Part shown: one piece after another, positions 1 through 5,641 of the stretch | How the letters are laid out: each line of letters begins with the position of its first letter | Position numbering within the stretch: the stretch's first letter is position 1 | DNA from: an uncultured Collinsella sp. | GTDB taxonomy: Bacteria > Actinomycetota > Coriobacteriia > Coriobacteriales > Coriobacteriaceae | Direction of reading: 5' to 3' | Length of the DNA: 5,641 nt | Assembly (NCBI GenBank): GCA_900549335.1 | Contig: UROJ01000104.1 | Span: 1-5,641 of the forward strand | Position numbers and translations under genes: made by a program | The notes under the pieces: model-generated | Told to the model about the DNA's origin: nothing | Databases searched by the model: none | The model's input: only the letters and a program-made list of their open reading frames with translations

Positions 1-32
1 CTTCCCACGTGATACTAACTCGGTACAACTGC

Positions 33-61
33 AAGATATGTCAATCGTTTTCATATGTCAA
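33..61 (-). promoter_or_regulatory. Promoter reading leftward out of the window
   Basis: On the minus strand a perfect -35 box TTGACA (61 to 56) is followed after 17 bp by TATCTT (38 to 33), a 4 of 6 match to the -10 consensus. Transcription would start near position 26 and serve a gene beyond the left edge. Both boxes overlap the tandem operator-like repeats, the usual arrangement for repression by a LacI-family protein. The gene served is not visible. Confidence 0.55.
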
Positions 62-69
62 ACGTTTTC
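36..69. promoter_or_regulatory. Tandem LacI-type operator pair
   Basis: Two head-to-tail 17-bp units, 36-52 and 53-69, differ at one base (ATATGTCAATCGTTTTC and ATATGTCAAACGTTTTC). Each has the central CG flanked by A and T runs that LacI-family dimers recognise, where the hinge-helix leucine enters the CG step. The pair covers the leftward promoter. The repressor gene next door has the matching hinge motif, so it is the likely binder; that link is inferred. Confidence 0.65.
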
Positions 70-102
70 ACACCAATACGTCTTTTCGCAGTTCCAGTCG
101 TC

Positions 103-117
103 GGCAAACGGTTGACA
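103..117 (-). promoter_or_regulatory. Inverted third copy of the operator
   Basis: Read on the minus strand this is TGTCAACCGTTTGCC, 12 of 15 identical to the 56-70 unit and in the opposite orientation. It lies 46 bp (CG to CG) from the tandem pair, between the repressor stop and the leftward promoter. It could be an auxiliary operator that lets a tetramer or paired dimers loop the DNA; this is inferred. Confidence 0.5.
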
Positions 118-122
118 TATGC

Positions 123-134
123 CGGCGAACGGTT
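123..134 (+). repeat. Weaker operator-like repeat CGGCGAACGGTT
   Basis: CGGCGAACGGTT here repeats CGGCAAACGGTT at 102-113 with one change, 21 bp away, about two helical turns. It shares the central CG and AACGGTT with the third operator copy but only about half of the full 15-bp consensus, so it may be a weak binding site or a decayed duplicate. Confidence 0.35.
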
Positions 135-173
135 ATTGGAGGCGTTTGAGGGATTCTTTTGGCGCGGGGTGAA

Positions 174-1184
174 TTACGCGGTTTTACCCTCGATAAGTTC
201 GACAGGAAGCTTGGTATTCGATTCGGGCTTTTCACCGTTAACAAGAGCGATGATGGATTGCGCCGCGAGCTCTCCGATGCGATCGATATCTTGACGAACG
301 GTTGTTAAGTCAGGCATAAACGTCATAGTGCGGCGGGCGCCATCCGCGCCCACGACCTTAATATCGTCCGGAGCGCTCAAGCCGCGCTGCTTCATCACGT
401 TAAGACAGATAGCCGCCATCGTGTCGTCTCCCGCAAAGATGCCGTCAATATCAGGGTTCTCATCGAGGATCTTCGCAACGACCGCGCTCTTTTCGTCGTC
501 AGACTTAACGAACTCGACCTCACGGACAAGCGCGGGCAAACCAGCCTGCTCTACAACATCGTGGTAGGCATCGGTACGCTTATTGGCAGGCATACGCATG
601 CGGCTATTGTTGCGCAGGCACAAGATGCGCGAACACCCGTCATCAATCAGGCGACGCGTGGCAAGTTCGCCGATGCTATAGCTGTCGCTCGCAATCTGAA
701 CAGAGGCCTCGCCAAGGTCGCAGTCGATACCAACCAGACTCAAGCCCATCTCGGCATACGCCTCGGCACCGATATTAAGCGAATTGACAATGACGCCATC
801 AACCATATTGCGCCGAAGCATATCGATATAAGAACGCTCAAGATCAGGTCGATTGGCACTATTGCACAGCAGCATCTTAAAACCGTTTTCGGCCAGGGTA
901 CGCTCAACGGCTTGGACCGCTTGGGCATGAAACGGGCTGTTGACATAGGGGACGATCATACCGATTAGATTCAGGCGACCGTTGAGCATGGCACGGGCGA
1001 TATCGTTGGGTGCATAGTTGACGCGCTCCATCGCGGCATGGACCTTATCGCGGGTCTCTTGGCTAATATAGCCGCGATTATTAAGCACGCGAGATACCGT
1101 AGTAGGCGAAACCCCCGCCACCGCTGCAACTTCCTTGATGCCAGGCTTAGCCGAATCCTTAGAACGAGCGCCCTCGCGAGCCAT
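174..1184 (-). CDS. LacI-family transcriptional repressor
   Basis: A 336-residue DNA-binding regulator, normal length for the LacI/GalR family. Residues 16-36 form the helix-turn-helix (IKEVAAVAGVSPTTVSRVLN); residues 57-68 are the hinge (YAPNDIARAML), with Leu67 where the family inserts into a central CG step. From about residue 72 a periplasmic-binding-protein-like sensor domain follows (LIGMIVPYVNSPF, then RRNMVDGVIV, DGIFAGDDTMA and KVVGADG near the C-terminus). I chose the ATG at 1184 because GGGAGGG lies 4 bp upstream; the ATG at 1205 has no such site and would overlap the operator. The sensor resembles sugar repressors of the ScrR/RbsR kind, but the effector cannot be read from sequence. 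Codon use is less biased than in the pfl genes. An operator copy at 1205-1219 suggests self-repression, and the cluster at 36-117 marks a target promoter left of the window. Family call is secure; specificity is unknown. Confidence 0.93.
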   Translation of the reverse strand: MAREGARSKDSAKPGIKEVAAVAGVSPTTVSRVLNNRGYISQETRDKVHAAMERVNYAPNDIARAMLNGRLNLIGMIVPYVNSPFHAQAVQAVERTLAENGFKMLLCNSANRPDLERSYIDMLRRNMVDGVIVNSLNIGAEAYAEMGLSLVGIDCDLGEASVQIASDSYSIGELATRRLIDDGCSRILCLRNNSRMRMPANKRTDAYHDVVEQAGLPALVREVEFVKSDDEKSAVVAKILDENPDIDGIFAGDDTMAAICLNVMKQRGLSAPDDIKVVGADGARRTMTFMPDLTTVRQDIDRIGELAAQSIIALVNGEKPESNTKLPVELIEGKTA

Positions 1185-1188
1185 AGCA

Positions 1189-1195
1189 CCCTCCC
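1189..1195 (-). promoter_or_regulatory. Ribosome-binding site deciding the repressor start
   Basis: GGGAGGG on the minus strand, 4 bp before the ATG at 1184. It favours this start over the in-frame ATGs at 1199 and 1205. Confidence 0.7.
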
Positions 1196-1204
1196 CCATC
1201 AACA

Positions 1205-1219
1205 TGTCATACGTTTACA
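1205..1219. promoter_or_regulatory. Operator at the repressor's own promoter
   Basis: TGTCATACGTTTACA matches 13 of 15 bases of the 56-70 operator unit. It lies 21 bp upstream of the chosen repressor start and just downstream of a possible -10 box, TATGCT (1234 to 1229, minus strand). No good -35 box accompanies that -10. The position is typical of negative autoregulation by a LacI-family protein, which is inferred. Confidence 0.55.
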
Positions 1220-1308
1220 TACGAACAAAGCATACCCCAATAAGAGCGGGAAGACGGTAACAGTACAAGTAAGTAAACGACTCATCCAAATAATTAGGAG
1301 AGTTCCGC

Positions 1309-1488
1309 CTAAAGGGTGACTACACAGGACCCCAGCCGGGGCTGTTTGGACTACCTCCCAAAACATTCCGCAGGACGCAAAGAGGCTCGCCGCACGAAGT
1401 GCACAGCGAGCCTCTTTGCATGTCCGAGGACGTTTTGGGAGATAGCCCAAACAGCCCCGGCGATCCTGCGGGAGTTGAGTCCCTTTAG
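1309..1488. repeat. Long near-symmetrical palindrome of about 180 bp
   Basis: The segment folds on itself around position 1398. Paired blocks are CTAAAGGG (1309-1316) with CCCTTTAG (1481-1488); a perfect 15-bp block 1335-1349 with 1447-1461; CTA with TAG (1351-1353, 1443-1445); a perfect 10-bp block 1355-1364 with 1432-1441; and the 14-bp core stem. The blocks from 1335 to 1461 share exactly the same axis, so the arms have almost no net insertions or deletions. One 12 by 12 unpaired segment (1365-1376, 1420-1431) interrupts the arms. The right end overlaps the stop codon of the radical-domain gene; the left end lies upstream of the repressor promoter. It could be a double-layer terminator, a miniature inverted-repeat element or a structured RNA. 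No clear target-site duplication is seen. Confidence 0.8.
1377..1419 (-). terminator. Strong hairpin terminator after the pfl genes
   Basis: A perfect 14-bp stem, GCAAAGAGGCTCGC (1377-1390) with GCGAGCCTCTTTGC (1406-1419), is capped by a further GCAC-GAA-GTGC hairpin. The stem begins with AAAGAGG and ends with CCTCTTT, the form of a bidirectional intrinsic terminator, although the T run is only three long. It lies 66 bp after the radical-domain stop and would separate pfl transcription from the repressor gene. Confidence 0.65.
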
Positions 1489-1736
1489 AACTTGTCGTGG
1501 AAGGTACGCGCAATGACCTCGTCCTGCTGCTCCTTGGTGAGCGTGTGGAAGTTCACGGCGTAGCCGGAAACGCGGATGGTCAGCTGCGGATACTTCTCGG
1601 GGTGAGCCTGAGCGTCGAGCAGCGTCTCACGGTTGAAGACGTTGATGTTCAGGTGGTGGCCACCCTTCTCGGCGTAAGCGTCGAGCATGTGGACCAGGTT
1701 ATCGGCCTGGGTCTCGGAAACTTCAGAAACCTTCAT
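1485..1736 (-). CDS. grcA: Free-standing glycyl radical domain of pyruvate formate-lyase (GrcA-like)
   Basis: This 83-residue protein corresponds to the C-terminal radical domain of pyruvate formate-lyase. Residues 25-62 ([18 protein letters not shown], then [17 protein letters not shown]) align closely with the end of E. coli PflB and with GrcA/YfiD. Gly58 in RVSGYA is the residue that a PFL-activating radical-SAM enzyme would convert to a glycyl radical. E. coli GrcA is longer (127 residues) and repairs a cleaved but normally full-length PflB; here the neighbouring PFL lacks this domain, so this protein is probably an obligatory subunit rather than a spare part (inferred). The first 20 or so residues resemble the E. 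coli linker only loosely. It follows the PFL gene after 85 bp, in a different frame, with AAGGAG 7 bp before the ATG. A strong terminator hairpin follows. The activating enzyme gene is not in this window. Confidence 0.92.
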   Translation of the reverse strand: MKVSEVSETQADNLVHMLDAYAEKGGHHLNINVFNRETLLDAQAHPEKYPQLTIRVSGYAVNFHTLTKEQQDEVIARTFHDKF

Positions 1737-1743
1737 AATGTGT

Positions 1744-1749
1744 CTCCTT
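1744..1749 (-). promoter_or_regulatory. Strong ribosome-binding site of the radical-domain gene
   Basis: AAGGAG on the minus strand, 7 bp before the ATG at 1736, close to ideal. It shows that the small gene is translated independently, and it looks stronger than the site in front of the large PFL gene. Confidence 0.8.
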
Positions 1750-1759
1750 CGATTAATAG

Positions 1760-1779
1760 GCGCCGGCCGAAACCGGCGC
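1760..1779 (-). other. GC-rich intercistronic hairpin
   Basis: GCGCCGG (1760-1766) pairs with CCGGCGC (1773-1779) across a 6-base loop, just upstream of the radical-domain ribosome-binding site. No T run follows on the minus strand, so it is more likely an RNA-processing or stability element, or a partial attenuator, than a full terminator. Confidence 0.55.
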
Positions 1780-1795
1780 GCTAATCAGTAATCGT

Positions 1796-1820
1796 TATTG
1801 TTAGTATAGCACTAACAATA
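1796..1820 (-). other. Perfect AT-rich hairpin directly after the PFL stop
   Basis: TATTGTTAGT (1796-1805) pairs perfectly with ACTAACAATA (1811-1820) around a 5-base loop; AGTAA (1787-1791, approximate) and TTACT (1822-1826) extend the pairing past a small bulge and include the PFL stop codon. With the GC-rich hairpin it fills the gap between the two PFL genes and may set their relative amounts or protect the upstream mRNA end. Confidence 0.6.
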
Positions 1821-1821
1821 G

Positions 1822-3873
<2,052 letters not shown>

Positions 3874-3885
3874 TGTGTAACCACG

Positions 3886-3890
3886 CTCCT
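3886..3890 (-). promoter_or_regulatory. Distant ribosome-binding site of pflB
   Basis: AGGAG on the minus strand lies 12 bp before the ATG at 3873, farther than the usual 5-9. No nearer start codon exists in frame and an in-frame TAG overlaps the site, so the start stands but translation may be less efficient than for the radical-domain gene. Confidence 0.5.
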
Positions 3891-3976
3891 AGTTACGTGT
3901 AATGCGGCGCTCTCTCACACCGCTGCTTATTGAATTCTTGAATGTTCGGCTTGCACTACCGGCTTCTTCCGTTCTT

Positions 3977-3991
3977 CACCACACGTTGGTG
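3977..3991. repeat. Inverted repeat CACCA-CACGT-TGGTG in the pfl leader
   Basis: Perfect 5-bp arms around a 5-base centre, 3 bp from the LacI-type palindrome. It may be a regulator site or a small RNA stem; at this size chance is possible. Confidence 0.3.
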
Positions 3992-3993
3992 TA

Positions 3994-4009
3994 GGGAAAA
4001 CGTTTATCC
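3994..4009. promoter_or_regulatory. LacI-type palindrome in the pfl leader
   Basis: GGGAAAACGTTTATCC is a 16-bp palindrome matching in 7 of 8 arm positions around a central CG. On the minus strand its core AAACGTTTTC is identical to that of the 56-70 operator, and 11 of the 15 operator positions match overall. It may bind the repressor encoded at 174-1184 or a paralogue. It lies about 90 bp downstream of the predicted transcription start, so it would act as a roadblock or at a closer promoter. Confidence 0.45.
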
Positions 4010-4102
4010 ACCTTGGAACTACAACCCAAAACCCAAGATTTCACCCGTTTGAGAAGGATAACATAGCCACCCCCTTCATCAGGGCTGTTATATGTTTCTT
4101 TT

Positions 4103-4129
4103 TTTATACCATTAGGGCGTTTTTAACAA
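4103..4129 (-). promoter_or_regulatory. Candidate pflB promoter with extended -10
   Basis: On the minus strand TGG-TATAAA forms an extended -10 (box 4108 to 4103). Upstream, TTGTTA (4129 to 4124) gives a 15-bp spacer; shifting one base to TTTGTT gives 16. A run of A follows the -10. Transcription would start near 4096, giving a 5' leader of about 220 nt for pflB, unusually long and able to hold regulatory structure. Other promoters nearer the gene are not excluded. Confidence 0.5.
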
Positions 4130-4148
4130 ATCCGCAGGAAATGCGAGC

Positions 4149-4167
4149 GCGAACAACTACCGTTCAC
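4149..4167. promoter_or_regulatory. Inverted repeat upstream of the pflB promoter
   Basis: GCGAAC and GTTCAC flank a 7-bp centre and match as an inverted repeat in 5 of 6 positions. The centre lies about 62 bp upstream of the predicted start, a position used by class I activators. No known regulator is recognised. Confidence 0.3.
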
Positions 4168-4267
4168 CGATTTGTTTGGTATTTTTCCTTGCCTTTGTAC
4201 GACGTTCACTCTAGCTGTTATGCCAGTTTTAGCAGGGTAAAGTGCCCCAGAGACCCCACAGAAACTG

Positions 4268-4303
4268 CAGGGCGGCCACGGGATTTCCCCCGGGGCCGCC
4301 CTG
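4268..4303 (-). terminator. GC-rich hairpin after the permease gene
   Basis: CAGGGCGGCC (4268-4277) pairs perfectly with GGCCGCCCTG (4294-4303), and CGGG with CCCG can extend the pairing inside the loop. It lies about 40 bp after the permease stop. The following minus-strand sequence, CAGTTTCTGT, is only weakly T-rich, so termination may be partial. Confidence 0.55.
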
Positions 4304-4342
4304 TGGCATGGCTAGTTATTTAGCTTTGATTGCCGCTTGGCA

Positions 4343-5356
4343 TTAGGCGGCTGAGGCGGCCTTGTCGGTCGTTGCCTTGCTGTGACCCTGGCCCTCAAAA
4401 TGCTTGTAGCACCAGCTGGTGACCAGCGGGGTCAAAATAGCCGTTACGATTGCGCAGGCAGCAACCTGTGCCGTGGCCGTCGCGAGCACCGCACCGCCGT
4501 ACATGGCCTCGTTGACGCTTGCCATAGCAGCAGGCGTGGCCACATTGGCTCCGGCGCAGCTCGAGATGGCCGCACCTGCGACACCCGTACCGCCCGTGAG
4601 CTTATCGACCGCGATGACGGGAATTGCAAAGATCACCGAGCAGATCACGCCGAGCAGGATGCCGGGAAGACCACCGTTGATAAGCTGACCAAAAGTCATG
4701 GTCGAACCCATGGCAAAGAAGACGAGCACGATGATGGCGGAAAGTGCCGGTGCCATCATCTTCTTAAAGCTCGGGAAGAGGTTGCCCAGGATAATGCCGA
4801 CGATGATCGGCAGGATGGCGCCCACGAGCGACCAGCCGATCGGAGCCTGGCCGGCGGCACCAAGGACAATCATCGTGACCGGAGGGCCGACAACCAGCGT
4901 GGTGATGGCGACGGCGCCACGCTCGGCCTCGTTGCCCATGGTGCCCATCAGTCCAGCGTACATAGCGTTGTTGGCACCCGTGCAAGCGGCCAGCATTACC
5001 ATGGCCGAGATGCCAAACAGGTTGTCGTTGAACACATAAAGGATGAGCAGCGACACGGCAACGACCACGATCTGCTTGACGGCTATGATGATGGCACCGC
5101 GGGCAGCGGCGGCAGGAGCACTCTTAAACGAAATCGTCGTACCGACGATGAGCAAAAAAGCGCCAACAAGCGGGCCTGCGCCCTGCTGGGTCATGCCAAG
5201 CGTAAAGCTGCCGAGTGTTTTAAACAGGTCGGGGAACAGCGTGTTGAGCAGGCAGCCCAACAGAAGCGGCACCAAAATATTGGCACCCGGGATGGAGGAC
5301 ATCTTAAAGAACGGCTCCTTTGCCGCCGGCGCCTCCACCGCAGTCGATTCACTCAT
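4343..5356 (-). CDS. kdgT: 2-keto-3-deoxygluconate permease (KdgT family)
   Basis: A 337-residue integral membrane protein, close to E. coli KdgT (about 327 residues), which imports 2-keto-3-deoxygluconate, a product of pectin and uronate breakdown, by cation symport. Family marks in order: IPGANILVPLLLGCLLNTLFP (residues 22-42), GSFTLGM (49-55), GPPVTMIVLGAAG (157-169), GAILPIIVGIILGNLFP (179-195), GILLGV (232-237) and DKLTGGTGVAGAAISSCAGANVATPAA (251-277). About ten hydrophobic stretches span the membrane, and a charged, Ala-rich tail ends the protein. AAGGAG 6 bp before the ATG at 5356 fixes the start; an ATG seven codons earlier lacks such a site. It lies 108 bp after a dehydrogenase-type gene with a hairpin between them, so co-transcription may be partial. 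No clear promoter of its own was seen. The substrate is inferred from the family. Confidence 0.88.
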   Translation of the reverse strand: MSESTAVEAPAAKEPFFKMSSIPGANILVPLLLGCLLNTLFPDLFKTLGSFTLGMTQQGAGPLVGAFLLIVGTTISFKSAPAAAARGAIIIAVKQIVVVAVSLLILYVFNDNLFGISAMVMLAACTGANNAMYAGLMGTMGNEAERGAVAITTLVVGPPVTMIVLGAAGQAPIGWSLVGAILPIIVGIILGNLFPSFKKMMAPALSAIIVLVFFAMGSTMTFGQLINGGLPGILLGVICSVIFAIPVIAVDKLTGGTGVAGAAISSCAGANVATPAAMASVNEAMYGGAVLATATAQVAACAIVTAILTPLVTSWCYKHFEGQGHSKATTDKAASAA

Positions 5357-5362
5357 ATATAT

Positions 5363-5368
5363 CTCCTT
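5363..5368 (-). promoter_or_regulatory. Ribosome-binding site deciding the permease start
   Basis: AAGGAG on the minus strand, 6 bp before the ATG at 5356. The longer in-frame start at 5377 would place this site inside the coding region. Confidence 0.75.
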
Positions 5369-5403
5369 TGGATGCATGCGAATCGCAGCCGCACGCGCCT
5401 ATG

Positions 5404-5433
5404 TCAGAAAGAAGGCGACAACCCCGAGTCGCC
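5404..5433 (-). terminator. Candidate intrinsic terminator after the dehydrogenase gene
   Basis: On the minus strand GGCGAC (5433 to 5428) and GTCGCC (5419 to 5414) form a 6-bp stem with an 8-base loop, followed at once by TTCTTTCT. An additional GGCGAC just upstream could form an alternative pair. The short stem suggests partial termination or attenuation before the permease gene. Confidence 0.5.
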
Positions 5434-5464
5434 AGGGTCGCCGCCAAACGATCACCGCGGGGTA

Positions 5465-5641
5465 TTACCCGTCCAAGACGATGCCGCCGTCGCAGTCACC
5501 GATCTCGCCGTTCACGAAGCTGGCGAGGTCGGAAGCGAAGAACAGCACCATCTGCGCAGGCTCGCTGGCCTGGGCGGCGCGGCCCAGAGGAATACCGTTG
5601 ATGATGCGCTGAGAGTTCTCGTCAGAGAGAATCGAGGTCAT
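5465..5641 (-). CDS. Short-chain dehydrogenase/reductase, C-terminal part
   Basis: The last 58 codons of a gene that continues beyond the right edge; the ATG at the very end is probably internal. The sequence IPLGRAAQ, then MVLFFASDLASFVNGEI and DGG is the standard C-terminus of classical NAD(P)-dependent short-chain dehydrogenases (substrate-loop end, last helix and the final DGG motif). The catalytic Tyr-Lys and cofactor-binding parts lie outside the window. Its position before a KdgT-type permease would fit a uronate or ketodeoxygluconate dehydrogenase such as KduD, but the visible part does not decide this; a 3-oxoacyl-ACP reductase or hydroxysteroid dehydrogenase is equally compatible. 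Confidence 0.8.
   Translation of the reverse strand: MTSILSDENSQRIINGIPLGRAAQASEPAQMVLFFASDLASFVNGEIGDCDGGIVLDG

Larger units (their letters stand above)
3874..4342 (-). other. Control region between the permease and pflB
   Basis: These 469 bp contain no convincing gene. From the permease side they hold the GC-rich hairpin (4268-4303), an inverted repeat (4149-4167), an extended -10 promoter candidate (4103-4129), a LacI-type palindrome (3994-4009), a small inverted repeat (3977-3991) and the pflB ribosome-binding site. The section is visibly more AT-rich than the genes. I saw no full match to FNR or Rex sites. Confidence 0.7.

Noticed and set aside
1185..1205. Longer repressor start at the ATG at 1205
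   Set aside because: It has no ribosome-binding site and would overlap the operator copy; the ATG at 1184 has GGGAGGG just upstream.
1199..1516. Open frames of about 66 and 104 residues on either strand across the palindrome
   Set aside because: They arise from the inverted repeat itself, have no recognisable protein features, and the two translations mirror each other.
4022..4036. Short repeat CAACCCAAAACCCAA in the pfl leader
   Set aside because: Too short and simple to distinguish from chance, with no pairing partner or known motif.
4141..4323. 60-codon open frame on the plus strand in the pfl control region
   Set aside because: No ribosome-binding site, no recognisable domain, and it runs through the terminator hairpin and promoter-like elements.
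4419..5612. Several plus-strand open frames opposite the permease and dehydrogenase genes
   Set aside because: They are shadows of the minus-strand genes, which have clear family motifs and ribosome-binding sites.

Overview
The window carries five genes, complete or partial, all read from the minus strand. Mixed GC content (GC-rich genes, AT-richer gaps), the protein types and strong codon bias in the fermentation genes suggest a fermentative anaerobic gut bacterium. A Coriobacteriia such as Collinsella is my best guess, from the general look of the proteins only; no rRNA or other marker is present.

Layout in the direction of transcription, from right to left: (1) the last 58 codons of a short-chain dehydrogenase/reductase (5465-5641), followed by a small terminator-like hairpin; (2) a KdgT-type 2-keto-3-deoxygluconate permease (4343-5356), followed by a GC-rich hairpin; (3) a 469-bp control region with a candidate extended -10 promoter and several inverted repeats, leading into (4) pyruvate formate-lyase (1822-3873); (5) an 83-residue free-standing glycyl radical domain (1485-1736); (6) a long, nearly symmetrical palindrome of about 180 bp with a strong terminator hairpin at its centre; (7) a LacI-family repressor (174-1184) with an operator-like site just upstream; (8) a left-edge region (1-173) with a cluster of the same operator-like sequence overlapping a promoter that points out of the window.

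The most notable point is that pyruvate formate-lyase is divided between two genes. The 683-residue protein has the whole catalytic barrel with the Cys-Cys pair but stops before the glycyl radical domain. That domain, with the RVSGYA motif, is encoded separately, in another frame, behind two hairpins and with its own strong ribosome-binding site. A working enzyme would have to be assembled from two polypeptides. E. coli GrcA/YfiD does this as a repair part; here it looks like the only arrangement.

The second thread is regulation. A 15-bp sequence with a central CG (consensus close to TGTCAAACGTTTTCA) occurs in tandem at the left edge, once inverted nearby and once at the repressor's own start region; a weaker relative with the same ten-base core lies in the pfl leader. 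This suggests a self-controlled LacI-type repressor whose main target lies left of the window and which may also touch pfl. The permease and dehydrogenase probably belong to a separate uronate or ketodeoxygluconate use locus.
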